Assembly: GCA_015064555.1 (NCBI GenBank)
Contig: SVRZ01000006.1
Coordinates: 21,396-85,395, forward strand
Direction of reading: 5' to 3'
Length of the DNA stretch: 64,000 nt
Source: Oscillospiraceae bacterium
Lineage (GTDB): Bacteria; Bacillota; Clostridia; Oscillospirales; CAG-272
Position numbers and translations under genes: made by a program. This document shows positions 34,076-42,676 of the stretch, piece by piece. How positions within the stretch are numbered: position 1 is the first letter of the stretch; every line of letters starts with the position of its first letter. The notes below the pieces were generated by a model. That model searched no databases, was not told the origin of the DNA, and saw nothing but the letters and a program-made list of their open reading frames with translations.

Positions 34076-34969
34076 ATGAGTGTTTTACTGGCAAAAAACG
34101 GTGCACGTGAGGCAATTCTTTGTCGCCTTTCCGAGCTTATATCGCCCTTGGTATATGCCGAGATCGAAAGGATCGGAGCATCCAGAGCCGATTTTCCGAT
34201 CGGACTCACCGAGCTGCGCCTCAGGCGCTTCGGCAGGAGCAGTATGGTTCTTTCGGGGGAGAATATCCTTCTTTCATACCGGCCCGGCGAGAAGGATATG
34301 GAGAGACTTTTGGATAAATTGACCGGAGGCTCGCTCTACGCTCATTCGTCGCAGCTGAAGGACGGGTTCATCTCGGTCGGTGACGGGATACGCGTTGGCG
34401 TTTATGGGGACAGCGAGCTTGTGAGCGCATCCGATGTCAGCGGTGTAGTAATACGTCTGCCGCTCGGTCGATGCAGCTGTATCGAAGGAATTTTCAATGA
34501 GTGGCAGCGCCATTGTAAGCGCGGAATGCTGATATATTCTTTGCCCGGAGGCGGTAAAACAACTGCCTTGCGCGCGCTTGCGGGGAAGCTTGGCGGTGAA
34601 TGCGGAATGCGTGTCGCGGTGATAGACGAGAGACGCGAGTTCATAAGGGAGGAGTATATCGATGCCACAGTGGACATAGTATGCGGCTCCTCTAAGGCAA
34701 GAGGTATAGAGATGGCGATACGAACACTCTCTCCCGAGGTTCTGATAGTGGACGAGATAGGAGCGGAAGAGGAATGCCGGGCTTTGCTCGGTGTGGGAAG
34801 AGGAGGCGTGCCGATCATCGCCACCTCGCACGCGGGCGGTATAGACGAGCTTCTTGAAAAAAGATCGGTAGCTCCGCTTATCCGTGCAGGGTATTTTGAT
34901 AGGTTCGTAGGTCTTTATCGCGATAGAGGCGGATTCCGATTCTGCTCATCGGGGCTTGGTGAGGGCTGA
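34076..34969 (+). CDS. spoIIIAA: Stage III sporulation protein AA
   Basis: A 297-residue secretion-type ATPase that would power or assemble the SpoIIIA-SpoIIQ channel between mother cell and forespore. Walker A is seen as S-L-P-G-G-G-K-T-T (about residues 155-163) and Walker B as L-I-V-D-E-I-G (about 222). The N-terminal part has E-L-R-L-R-R-F-G-R, typical of the family. The start at 34076 follows AGGAGGA; an upstream in-frame start at 34025 adds an unrelated basic leader. It is the first gene of a complete spoIIIA operon. In Bacillus this operon uses sigma-E; I could not identify a convincing sigma-E promoter. Confidence 0.95.
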   Translation: MSVLLAKNGAREAILCRLSELISPLVYAEIERIGASRADFPIGLTELRLRRFGRSSMVLSGENILLSYRPGEKDMERLLDKLTGGSLYAHSSQLKDGFISVGDGIRVGVYGDSELVSASDVSGVVIRLPLGRCSCIEGIFNEWQRHCKRGMLIYSLPGGGKTTALRALAGKLGGECGMRVAVIDERREFIREEYIDATVDIVCGSSKARGIEMAIRTLSPEVLIVDEIGAEEECRALLGVGRGGVPIIATSHAGGIDELLEKRSVAPLIRAGYFDRFVGLYRDRGGFRFCSSGLGEG

Positions 34970-35451
34970 TGCGCTTGCTCTTGTTCATCTTGATAGCATC
35001 GGGCTTGGTCGCTTATTTTTACCTCGAGGTGCAAGACGTTCGGCGAAGAGCGCTGGAATACGAGGACGTCGGCAGACTTATTTCTGCGATCAGGCGCGGT
35101 ATCGCAGGGGGCAGAGAGCTCTGCGATCTTATCGGCGGTGCTGAGGTGCGGTCTGAGGGCGGCAAACGTTTGAAAAAGGCTATAGAGAAAAGCAGATACG
35201 AAAACGGTTGGCGCGAGGGTGTGTCTTTTTGCGGCATCGGCCTCGATGAAGAGGATATGAGAAGACTCTGTGTCTATTTTTCGGATTTCGGCAAGGGAAC
35301 AGACGGAGCAGAGCTTCGCGGTGCGGCAGAGCTTCAGGAGCATTTTTGCAAAAAGGAAAAGCAGATCGCCGCATCCGCAGAGAGCACCGTAAGGAGCGGT
35401 GCGGTAATGCTCGCGGCGGCAGTGCTCGGACTTTTAATACTTATATACTAG
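34969..35451 (+). CDS. spoIIIAB: Stage III sporulation protein AB
   Basis: A 160-residue protein with a hydrophobic helix at each end (residues 1-20 and about 142-160) around a helical domain, as in SpoIIIAB, which resembles type II secretion protein GspF. The ATG shares one base with the stop of spoIIIAA, so the two are translationally coupled. It is identified mainly by its position, length and topology. Confidence 0.9.
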   Translation: MRLLLFILIASGLVAYFYLEVQDVRRRALEYEDVGRLISAIRRGIAGGRELCDLIGGAEVRSEGGKRLKKAIEKSRYENGWREGVSFCGIGLDEEDMRRLCVYFSDFGKGTDGAELRGAAELQEHFCKKEKQIAASAESTVRSGAVMLAAAVLGLLILIY

Positions 35452-35511
35452 CGTGCTATGCCGAATGAGGTGTAACAGACCTTTACAATAAAGATAAAGT
35501 TAGGAAGAAAA

Positions 35512-35706
35512 ATGGATTTCGATTTTGTTATAAAGGCGGCGGGCATAGGAATGCTTGTGGCTGTCACGTGTCAGATATTATCGAGAATAGGTCGTGAGGA
35601 TCAGTCATCCCTTGTTTCGCTTGCGGGAATAGTCGCCCTTCTGCTCATGCTGATAAATGAGATAGCATCACTCGTTGAGGCCGTGCGCGGTATTTTTGGT
35701 ATTTGA
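35512..35706 (+). CDS. spoIIIAC: Stage III sporulation protein AC
   Basis: A 64-residue membrane protein with two transmembrane segments and the motif K-A-A-G-I-G-M-L-V-A-V near the N-terminus followed by I-L-S-R-I-G-R-E-D, highly conserved in SpoIIIAC. It lies 60 bases after spoIIIAB with a GGAAGAA ribosome site, and its stop is one base from the start of spoIIIAD. Confidence 0.93.
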   Translation: MDFDFVIKAAGIGMLVAVTCQILSRIGREDQSSLVSLAGIVALLLMLINEIASLVEAVRGIFGI

Positions 35707-35707
35707 T

Positions 35708-36139
35708 ATGCCGTTGCCCTTTAATTTTTGTCTTGAGATATACACGGGTGAGGGGCAAAGCTTTAATGGAACTCTGCTTATTCTCATCCTCTCTGCCGTG
35801 CTCGCAGTAATAATGAAGGGCCTCGGCTTTCGCGGAGCGAGCATTTTTACAGCTCTTATCTATCTCGTTCTTGTGAGAAATGCCGTGGCTATGTTATCGG
35901 AGATATCGGGTGTTATGAGGCTCTTCGCCTCCGAAAGCGGAGCGGAAAAATATATCACGGCGGCGGCAAGAGTCATAGGCGTGGGCTATCTTGGATATGC
36001 CGCCTCCGAGGTCTGCCGTGAGCTTGGAGAGAACGGAATATCGGGAGCGATACTCACCGCCACGAGAATGGAGATGATCCTCTCTTCGTTGCCCTTCATA
36101 AAAGAGATCTTCAATATAGCTGTGGATCTTATCGGGTAG
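35708..36139 (+). CDS. spoIIIAD: Stage III sporulation protein AD
   Basis: A 143-residue protein with about three hydrophobic segments and the C-terminal T-A-T-R-M-E-M-I-L-S-S-L-P-F-I-K, matching SpoIIIAD. The ATG at 35708 follows the spoIIIAC stop by one base and has no clear ribosome site of its own, so it probably depends on translational coupling. A longer frame from 35675 would overlap spoIIIAC and is less likely. Confidence 0.9.
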   Translation: MPLPFNFCLEIYTGEGQSFNGTLLILILSAVLAVIMKGLGFRGASIFTALIYLVLVRNAVAMLSEISGVMRLFASESGAEKYITAAARVIGVGYLGYAASEVCRELGENGISGAILTATRMEMILSSLPFIKEIFNIAVDLIG

Positions 36140-36148
36140 GGGGCTGTT

Positions 36149-37318
36149 ATGAATCGTAAAAGCTGCAAAAGAGGATTGAAAATAGTCCTGTTTTTTGTGT
36201 TCATATTTACTTTTGTTCTCTCGGCTTGTTCATTTACATTCGATGCGGAAAACGAGAAATATGAAAATGATAGTTTACAAAACACCGATGAAAATGATAA
36301 AGGCGCACCCGAGGATGCCGAGCTTTTAAGAATATGGAATGAGTTCTTAAGCATACTGCCGGAAGGATTTTTCGACAAAGATGATCCTCTTGGTGACACG
36401 GACGGAATAAGCGACGTCTTGAGTTTTCTTCGCGAAAATGCATTCGGCGCGGATTTCGGGAAAAGGTTCTTCCTGTTTTTGGGGATATGTATTCTCCTCT
36501 GTCTTGCCGACGTTTTGTGCGCGGACTCGGCAGAGCTTTCCGGCGTGATGGGTGCGGCGGTAAGGATATGTCTTTCGATACCCATACTCATATCCTCCGG
36601 CGAGATGATATCAAACGCCGTGGAGGGGATAATCTCGGGCGGCGAATTCTTTGCGCTCCTTGTGCCGATAGCTACCTCTGTGTCTGCTATTGCATCGGGC
36701 GCCTCGCTCTCTTATGCCTCTGCCGCGGGTATGAGTCTTGCGCTTTCATTCGTTTCCGGGATAGCGGTAAAGATACTTATGCCGCTGGCGGCACTGATAT
36801 TTGCCGCCTCTCTTGTATCGACCGTAGACGGCGGCGGTGCGGTCGATGAGGTGATAAAGGGGATACGCGGAGCTTTCTCCTTCTTTATGGGACTCGTCAC
36901 GCTCCTTATTCTTGCTGTAGTTACGTTTAACACGGTAATAGCCGCGAGCTCTGATTCTCTGGTGCTCCGAGGAGCAAAGTACGCGATCGCAAATATGCTG
37001 CCCGTAGTCGGAAACGTCATCTCGGGAACCTTGGCGTCCATATCCTCGGGGGTAAAGCTTCTTTCCTCCAGCATAGGGGCTCTGTCGGTAATAACCCTCC
37101 TTTCGTTTATAGGAGCGCCGCTTTTTTCCTTGCTCGGAATAAGATTATGCCTGGGGGCGTGTATAGCCTTGTCCTCATTTTCGGGCTCAGGCTTTTCGAA
37201 GGGCTTTTATTTATCCCTGCGCTCGTCGCTCGATTGCCTTATATCGGTGGTAGGTGCGTGCGGAGTTGTGTACGTTTTTGAGGTGATAATGTTTTTTGGC
37301 GCATTGCCCGGAGGTTAA
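36149..37318 (+). CDS. spoIIIAE: Stage III sporulation protein AE
   Basis: A 389-residue polytopic membrane protein. After an N-terminal hydrophobic segment and an acidic stretch (residues 28-60), about seven hydrophobic helices follow, as in SpoIIIAE, a type III secretion-like export component. The N-terminal segment ends F-V-L-S-A-C, which fits a lipobox with C27, so the protein may be lipid-modified or simply have a cleaved signal. It lies 9 bases after spoIIIAD with a GTAGGGGG site. Confidence 0.93.
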   Translation: MNRKSCKRGLKIVLFFVFIFTFVLSACSFTFDAENEKYENDSLQNTDENDKGAPEDAELLRIWNEFLSILPEGFFDKDDPLGDTDGISDVLSFLRENAFGADFGKRFFLFLGICILLCLADVLCADSAELSGVMGAAVRICLSIPILISSGEMISNAVEGIISGGEFFALLVPIATSVSAIASGASLSYASAAGMSLALSFVSGIAVKILMPLAALIFAASLVSTVDGGGAVDEVIKGIRGAFSFFMGLVTLLILAVVTFNTVIAASSDSLVLRGAKYAIANMLPVVGNVISGTLASISSGVKLLSSSIGALSVITLLSFIGAPLFSLLGIRLCLGACIALSSFSGSGFSKGFYLSLRSSLDCLISVVGACGVVYVFEVIMFFGALPGG

Positions 37319-37319
37319 A

Positions 37320-37772
37320 ATGGAGCAAACAGCGATCTACGTTATATCGACCGTTGCTGCGGTCGCTCTTGCCTCCTTTTCATCATTGAATAATAGGATG
37401 CGGGAGGCAATAAAGCCGACTCTGGGGATTATCCTTCTTGCCGCCCTGTTGGCACCCCTGCCGGACATAATAGCCGCCATCGGCGACATGGAGGTAAACC
37501 TTCCGTCCGATGAGCTTTCGCAGAGTGTGACCGAGGATGCCGCAGAGGATGCATTTTGTCGCGGTATATGCTCGGCAATTGCGGAAAAATTCGACCTCGA
37601 TGCCGATTCTCTGACGGTGGAATGTATAGGCTTTTCCTTTTCGGAAATGCGCGCAGAGCTTATCCGTGTCGAGCTATCCGGACGCGCGGTCCTTGCCGAC
37701 CGCATCGGCATAGAAGGTTATATAGAAAAGGCGGGACTCGGTAATTGTGAGGTGGTGATACTAATTGAATAA
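37320..37772 (+). CDS. spoIIIAF: Stage III sporulation protein AF
   Basis: A 150-residue protein with two N-terminal transmembrane segments (about residues 5-20 and 30-55) and a soluble C-terminal domain, the layout of SpoIIIAF. GGAGG lies before the ATG at 37320, which follows the spoIIIAE stop by one base. Its last bases overlap the start of spoIIIAG. Confidence 0.9.
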   Translation: MEQTAIYVISTVAAVALASFSSLNNRMREAIKPTLGIILLAALLAPLPDIIAAIGDMEVNLPSDELSQSVTEDAAEDAFCRGICSAIAEKFDLDADSLTVECIGFSFSEMRAELIRVELSGRAVLADRIGIEGYIEKAGLGNCEVVILIE

Positions 37773-38178
37773 TGTTACGGATGTTATAAAGAGGATATTG
37801 GGGGATAAGAAGAAAATACTTCTGCTTCTGCTCGCTCTTATGGCGGCTCTGCTTATATTCATTCCTCAGGACAAAGGAAAGAGCATCGAGGAGACTACTC
37901 TCAGCGAATATAAGCAAACCTTTGAAAAGGAGCTTGCCGAGCTATGCTCATCTATTGACGGTGTCGGCAGATGCCGTGTCAGCGTCAGCTTTGCCGAGGG
38001 CGAGAGCTTCAAATACAACGGTGGCAAGATAGTATCATCCTCGCCTCCGAGGGTCCAGGGGATCACCGTCATATGCGACGGCGGTGACGATGATCGTGTG
38101 CGCGCAGAGCTGTGTGACTGTATGACTGCTCTATTTGATATAGGAAGCAACCGTGTCTGCGTGCTCAGGCTGAAATAA
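37765..38178 (+). CDS. spoIIIAG: Stage III sporulation protein AG, TTG start
   Basis: A 137-residue protein with one transmembrane helix (about residues 17-33) and an extracytoplasmic ring-building domain (C-S-S-I-D-G-V-G-R-C-R-V-S-V), typical of SpoIIIAG, which forms a large ring in the septum. The only start that fits the overlap with spoIIIAF is TTG at 37765; the nearby ATG at 37772 is in another frame. It is shorter than the Bacillus protein (about 229 residues) because the linker after the membrane helix is short. Confidence 0.9.
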   Translation: MNNVTDVIKRILGDKKKILLLLLALMAALLIFIPQDKGKSIEETTLSEYKQTFEKELAELCSSIDGVGRCRVSVSFAEGESFKYNGGKIVSSSPPRVQGITVICDGGDDDRVRAELCDCMTALFDIGSNRVCVLRLK

Positions 38179-38275
38179 AAGACCGAAAATGAGAAAAAAA
38201 GAGCTGCGATTTTGTAATATAGCCGATTCGGCGGGCATATGCTTAATCAGTAACAAAAAAAGGAGAATTGCATAA

Positions 38276-38827
38276 ATGAAAACCGAAAAGCTCAAAAAAA
38301 TCTTTTCCACCAAAACGGCAAGAAGCGTCGTTGTGATCGCTGCCGTGCTTCTCGTCGGACTTGCGGTATATCTCAATTACCGTTGGTTCTATGATCCCTC
38401 TGCCTCCATCGGATACGGCGATAATAATATGGAGGACAATTTCGATGATTCTGCCGAGACGAATATGAATGCTCAGCAGGCAAACGATTACTTCACCTCT
38501 GCCGCGCTTGCCCGTCGCCAGTCAAGGGATGAGGCGCTCGACGTTCTCGGCATCGTTTCATCCTCCGAGGATGCGGATGAGCAGACACGTGCCGATGCTC
38601 AGGCAAAAATGTCTAAAATAGCATCGGATATCCAGAATGAGGCGAATATCGAGGCTCTTGTCAAGGCAAAGGGCTTTGACGAGTGCGTTGCCGTCATAGG
38701 TGAGGATACGGTCAGTGTTATAGTCAAGGCAGAGACTCTGCAGGCGAAGGATACCGCGCAGATACTTGCGATAGTCTATGAAACGACCGGAATCAGCCCC
38801 GAGAAGATAAGCATAATCAACAAATAA
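38276..38827 (+). CDS. spoIIIAH: Stage III sporulation protein AH
   Basis: A 183-residue protein with one transmembrane helix (about residues 17-34) and a C-terminal YscJ-like ring domain (A-L-V-K-A-K-G-F-D-E-C-V-A-V-I). In Bacillus it binds SpoIIQ across the septum. A charged linker with A-R-R-Q-S-R-D-E-A matches the family. AAAGGAGAA precedes the ATG. It closes the operon; a large hairpin follows. Confidence 0.93.
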   Translation: MKTEKLKKIFSTKTARSVVVIAAVLLVGLAVYLNYRWFYDPSASIGYGDNNMEDNFDDSAETNMNAQQANDYFTSAALARRQSRDEALDVLGIVSSSEDADEQTRADAQAKMSKIASDIQNEANIEALVKAKGFDECVAVIGEDTVSVIVKAETLQAKDTAQILAIVYETTGISPEKISIINK

Positions 38828-38841
38828 AGCGTATTGAACCC

Positions 38842-38921
38842 AGGCAGAGATAGGACTTATGGGAACCGAGCGGAGAATACCGCATCCTTCACCCCGAGCG
38901 TCCGATATCTCTGCCTTTTTT
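38842..38921 (+). terminator. Large branched terminator after spoIIIAH
   Basis: AGGCAGAGATA (38842-38852) pairs with TATCTCTGCCT (38906-38916), followed by six T. The loop of about 53 bases contains further GC-rich pairing (GCGG/CCGC). Confidence 0.75.
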
Positions 38922-38995
38922 CGGTCGGGGAGCACGTCCGACCTTCGGTATGCCGACCTTTTGAGTATTTTTCGTCCGATGAAGGGAATAAAATA

Positions 38996-39024
38996 TTGAC
39001 AACGGTGCTTTTATGTGCTAAAAT
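38996..39024 (+). promoter_or_regulatory. Promoter of asd
   Basis: TTGACA (38996-39001) and TAAAAT (39019-39024), 17-bp spacer, TGC before the -10 box. The leader is only about 30 bases, too short for a lysine riboswitch. Confidence 0.82.
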
Positions 39025-39061
39025 ACATCATATATATTTTAAAAAGCGGAGGCAGAAGCAG

Positions 39062-40147
39062 ATGAAAAAGCTCAGAGTTGGTATCATAGGTGCTACAGGT
39101 ATGGTAGGCCAGAGATTTATTATGCTCTTATCCGAGCACCCTTATTTTGAAATTACCGCATTGATAGCAGGCCCCAGATCTATGGGCAAAAGCTATCGTG
39201 AGGCGGTTTCGGGAAGGTGGAAGATGACCGCAGAATGTCCCGAGCGTATTGCGGAAATGAAGGTAATATCCTCGGAGGATATAGAGGGAGTGAAGGAGCT
39301 TGTCGATTTTGTCTTCTGCGCTGTCAATATGCCAAAGGACGAAACGAAGAAGCTCGAGGAGGCATATGCATCGGCAGAGATCCCCGTTGTTTCCAATAAT
39401 TCCGCAAACAGATGGACGCCCGACGTTCCCATGGTCATCCCGGAGGTAAACGATGCTCATCTTGCGGTCATTCCCTCTCAGAGAAAAAGACTTGGAACAA
39501 AGAAGGGCTTCATAGCCGTCAAGCCGAATTGCTCCATTCAGTCGTACGTCGGAGCGCTGGCACCCCTGCGTAAGTACGGAATAAGAGAGGTCGTTGCCAC
39601 CACCTATCAGGCGATAAGCGGAGCAGGCAAGACCTTCAACGAGTGGCCCGAAATGATAGATAACCTGATTCCGTATATCGGCGGCGAGGAGGAGAAGAGC
39701 GAGCGCGAGCCGCTACGCGTCTTCGGTGATGTGAAGGACGGTGTGATAGTACCCGCAGAGGAGCCTGTGATAACCACTCAGTGTCTGAGAGTCCCCGTAA
39801 CCGACGGACATATGGCTGCCGTTTTCGTAAAGTTCGATAATCCTCCCACTAAGGAGCAGATACTCGATGATTGGAGAAGCTATGAGGGAAAGCCTCAGCT
39901 CCTCGGTCTGCCCTCGGCTCCCGAGCATTTTCTCACTTATTTTGAGGAGGACAACAGACCTCAGACGGGGCTTGACAGGGATCTTTACGGCGGAATGGGT
40001 GTTTCTCTCGGCAGACTCAGAGAGGACACCGTATACGATTTTAAATTTGTCGGTCTTTCTCACAATACGCTTCGCGGAGCGGCAGGCGGTGCGGTGCTTA
40101 TCGCAGAGCTTCTTTACCGCGAGGGCTATCTTACGGGTGAAAAATGA
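39062..40147 (+). CDS. asd: Aspartate-semialdehyde dehydrogenase
   Basis: A 361-residue enzyme. The NADP-binding G-I-I-G-A-T-G-M-V-G-Q-R is at residues 8-19 and the catalytic cysteine is in K-P-N-C-S-I-Q. It makes aspartate semialdehyde for lysine, diaminopimelate, methionine and threonine. The sequence style (V-G-Q-R-F-I near the start, S-G-A-G-K-T-F region) is that of the archaeal/fungal-type ASADH branch rather than the E. coli branch. The start at 39062 follows GCGGAGG; the frame reads open upstream but there is no start signal. It overlaps the LysR gene by 4 bases. Confidence 0.92.
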   Translation: MKKLRVGIIGATGMVGQRFIMLLSEHPYFEITALIAGPRSMGKSYREAVSGRWKMTAECPERIAEMKVISSEDIEGVKELVDFVFCAVNMPKDETKKLEEAYASAEIPVVSNNSANRWTPDVPMVIPEVNDAHLAVIPSQRKRLGTKKGFIAVKPNCSIQSYVGALAPLRKYGIREVVATTYQAISGAGKTFNEWPEMIDNLIPYIGGEEEKSEREPLRVFGDVKDGVIVPAEEPVITTQCLRVPVTDGHMAAVFVKFDNPPTKEQILDDWRSYEGKPQLLGLPSAPEHFLTYFEEDNRPQTGLDRDLYGGMGVSLGRLREDTVYDFKFVGLSHNTLRGAAGGAVLIAELLYREGYLTGEK

Positions 40148-41046
40148 ACATAAGCAAATATAAGGCGCTTCTTACCGCGGTGGATATGGGCTCGTTTTCC
40201 GCCGCGGCATCCGCGCTCGGATATACCCAGTCGGGTATGACGCATATGATGAACAGCCTCGAGGAGGAGATCGGCTTTCCGATACTTCAGCGAGGCTATT
40301 TCGGTGTGAAGCTTACGGCGGCGGGCGAGAAAATAATCCCAAGGATAAGAGAGCTCGTCAACTGCGAGGACGCCCTCTATAACGAAATAGAGCTTGTGCG
40401 CTCCTATGGCGGTAACGTAATAAGGATAGGCGCATATTCAAGCCTTGCCACACATTGGCTGCCCAGCATCATCGAAAGATTCAATAACGAGTTTCCGGAT
40501 ATAACCGTCAATATCCAGACAGGCACGGTGGACGAGCTCTATTCGGGGCTTGAAACGGGCAGATTCGATATGGTATTCGGAAGCAGAAACAACAAGTACG
40601 ATTTCAAATGGATACATCTTGCAAAGGACCGCTTCTATGCCGTTTTGCCGAAGGACTATCCCTTGGAGAACCCGAATGAGTTCCGCCTCGCGGGCTTCAA
40701 CGGCACAAAGTTCCTTATGCCCGGACTCGGCTTTGATGCGGATATAAGCCTTGTATTCTCCGAGAACTCGGTGAAGCCATTCGTAACCCAGACTTACGTT
40801 GACGATCCTGCGATAATTTCTATGGTAGAGCACAGGTACGGAATAAGCATGCTCTCGGCGCTGATCATTTCGGACAGGCTGAACGACAATGTGAGCTTCG
40901 TGCCCATCGTCCCCGAGGTCAACCGTTATCTCTCGATAGCATACAGACACGATTATATGCTCTCCTCGGTGGCAAAACGGCTGATTTCTATTACAAAGGA
41001 GTACGTCAGCAGCTATAAAACGGTGTATTTTGGTGATTTTGAATAA
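40144..41046 (+). CDS. LysR-family transcriptional regulator
   Basis: A 300-residue regulator. The winged helix-turn-helix is in residues 1-60 (F-S-A-A-A-S-A-L-G-Y-T-Q-S-G-M-T-H), followed by a periplasmic-binding-like effector domain (V-I-R-I-G-A-Y-S-S-L-A-T-H-W-L-P). It overlaps asd by 4 bases (ATGA), so it is co-expressed with it; LysR genes more often lie divergent from their target. It may sense an aspartate-family metabolite (inference). Confidence 0.92.
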   Translation: MNISKYKALLTAVDMGSFSAAASALGYTQSGMTHMMNSLEEEIGFPILQRGYFGVKLTAAGEKIIPRIRELVNCEDALYNEIELVRSYGGNVIRIGAYSSLATHWLPSIIERFNNEFPDITVNIQTGTVDELYSGLETGRFDMVFGSRNNKYDFKWIHLAKDRFYAVLPKDYPLENPNEFRLAGFNGTKFLMPGLGFDADISLVFSENSVKPFVTQTYVDDPAIISMVEHRYGISMLSALIISDRLNDNVSFVPIVPEVNRYLSIAYRHDYMLSSVAKRLISITKEYVSSYKTVYFGDFE

Positions 41047-41099
41047 AATACAGCCGTCATTTTTGGCACATCCGAAGCCATCATTCGGCTTATATCCTC

Positions 41100-41128
41100 T
41101 TGACTTTTCATATAATAAAATGTATAAT
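41100..41128 (+). promoter_or_regulatory. Promoter of the lipoprotein cluster
   Basis: TTGACT (41100-41105) and TATAAT (41123-41128), 17-bp spacer, about 44 bases before the first lipoprotein start. Confidence 0.78.
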
Positions 41129-41171
41129 TATAATAGTTAACCATATTTATACTAAATTTACGAGGTGTGAT

Positions 41172-41828
41172 ATGAAAAAAATTATTTGCCTGTTAATGGT
41201 TTTTGCATGCATGTTCTCCATGGCATCCTGCAATCTGTTTAACAAAGATAACGGCGATGGCGAGGTTAAATCCGACGTTGCAAAGATCTCCGACATCATC
41301 GCTGAATCTCAACCCACAAGGATCGTTTCTCACTCTGATTATCAGATTACCGGCGGAAAGCTTCTCAAGGGTATCTACACCACTCAGGTGGACAGAGTAA
41401 GCGGAAAGTCTCAGTTTGATTTCTCTTACGTAAAGAGAGCTGATGTTGCCGATATGAATCCTGCAGGAAGCTACGTGTCCGTTGAGGGTACTGTATGCTA
41501 CAATGCGGACGGAAGTGTTTCCTCCGAGATCGGCGATGCATGGCTGAGCAGCGGAACCGGATATCTTCCCTATAGCCTTTCCATAGCAGAGGTAAGATTT
41601 GAATCCTACACTGTATCCGAGGATAAGAATACGCTCACCGCAGAGATAACCTCCGCGGAGTCCAGAAGAGTATTCGGTGTGCAGATAGAGTCAGAGGGAA
41701 ATATAACCCTTACCATTGAGACCGACGGCACGTATCTCCATTACGTTACCGTTTCTTATGCCACCGAAAATGCAACCGTTACTGTAAAGACCTCTTATGA
41801 TTACGGTCTCGTAACGCTTGATTTTTAA
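41172..41828 (+). CDS. Predicted lipoprotein, member 1 of a tandem trio
   Basis: A 218-residue protein with a lipoprotein signal peptide and lipobox M-A-S-C (C20). The mature part is beta-strand rich, with alternating hydrophobic and charged residues, and ends in Y-D-Y-G-L-V-T-L-D-F. No enzyme motif is seen. It resembles the next two genes in signal peptide (cysteines at 13 and 20) and in overall style, so the three are probably diverged duplicates. The beta-rich shape recalls LolA/LppX-like lipid carriers, but this is only an impression. The start follows GAGGTG. Confidence 0.72.
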   Translation: MKKIICLLMVFACMFSMASCNLFNKDNGDGEVKSDVAKISDIIAESQPTRIVSHSDYQITGGKLLKGIYTTQVDRVSGKSQFDFSYVKRADVADMNPAGSYVSVEGTVCYNADGSVSSEIGDAWLSSGTGYLPYSLSIAEVRFESYTVSEDKNTLTAEITSAESRRVFGVQIESEGNITLTIETDGTYLHYVTVSYATENATVTVKTSYDYGLVTLDF

Positions 41829-41861
41829 CGCCAGCAATTGATTTTTGAAAGGAATAGAAAA

Positions 41862-42638
41862 ATGAAGAAGATCTTAGCTATTTTTCTGATGCTCGCTTGC
41901 GTGCTCTCTTTTGCCTCCTGCAATATCACCAATATCTTTAACAAGAATAACGGTAATGGCGGCGGCAATGGCGGACAGACAAATACCGATGTTATTTCCA
42001 ATTACAAAAATATGTACGCAGCAAGCGTACCCACCAAGTCGGTAACCACTATTACCGAGGCTTATGAGAAGAACACTCTTGTGAGTGTTCACAGCCTTAC
42101 CACCGGTCAGATCGACGGCAAGGTAGCAACCCGTCTTGACAGCACCGTTCAGACGCTTAATGACGTTTCGCTCGATGATGCTAACAAGCTTACCCTTAAC
42201 CCCATCCGCACTCAGAAGTCCAGCCAGTGGTACTATGAGGGCAAGGGCGTTTCCTACAACAGCGGTAAAACCTGGGATGAAAATGGCGTTAACTTTGCTC
42301 CCGTAGCAGGCTCTATATCTATAAACCTTGACGAATCCAACTTCAAGTCTGTTAACCACACCGTTGAGGGTGGAGTCGAGACTCTCGTTCTTGAGGTCGA
42401 TGCAGACAAGATGGACGTAGTTCTCAGCAACTTTATGTATGAGGGCCAGACCTTTGGATACGATGCTACCGTAACTATAGTATCGGCAGGCGGACGTATT
42501 TCTTCTATCCTTATCGAGTACGTTGTTGAGCAGTACGAGATAGGCGAAATGGATACCGAGGTCGTTATAAGCGAGATAAATATGTCCATAAGAGTTGATT
42601 ATTCATACGACCTTCAGGACATAAGCTTCGATAACTGA
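41862..42638 (+). CDS. Predicted lipoprotein, member 2 of a tandem trio
   Basis: A 258-residue protein with lipobox F-A-S-C (C20) and a short Asn/Gly-rich linker after it (N-N-G-N-G-G-G-N-G-G). The beta-rich mature domain contains W-Y-Y-E-G-K-G-V-S-Y-N-S-G-K-T-W near residue 128 and ends V-D-Y-S-Y-D-L-Q-D-I, echoing the end of member 1. It starts 33 bases after member 1 with GAAAGGA before the ATG. Function unknown. Confidence 0.72.
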   Translation: MKKILAIFLMLACVLSFASCNITNIFNKNNGNGGGNGGQTNTDVISNYKNMYAASVPTKSVTTITEAYEKNTLVSVHSLTTGQIDGKVATRLDSTVQTLNDVSLDDANKLTLNPIRTQKSSQWYYEGKGVSYNSGKTWDENGVNFAPVAGSISINLDESNFKSVNHTVEGGVETLVLEVDADKMDVVLSNFMYEGQTFGYDATVTIVSAGGRISSILIEYVVEQYEIGEMDTEVVISEINMSIRVDYSYDLQDISFDN

Positions 42639-42676
42639 GATTCTGTCCAATGCTATAGATTGAAAGGAATGAAAAA

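Noticed and set aside
38834..39061. A 76-residue extension of aspartate-semialdehyde dehydrogenase starting at 38834
   Set aside because: It would read through the spoIIIAH terminator and the asd promoter; the family begins at the methionine at 39062.
38922..39061. A lysine riboswitch upstream of asd
   Set aside because: The promoter at 38996 leaves a leader of only about 30 bases, far too short.
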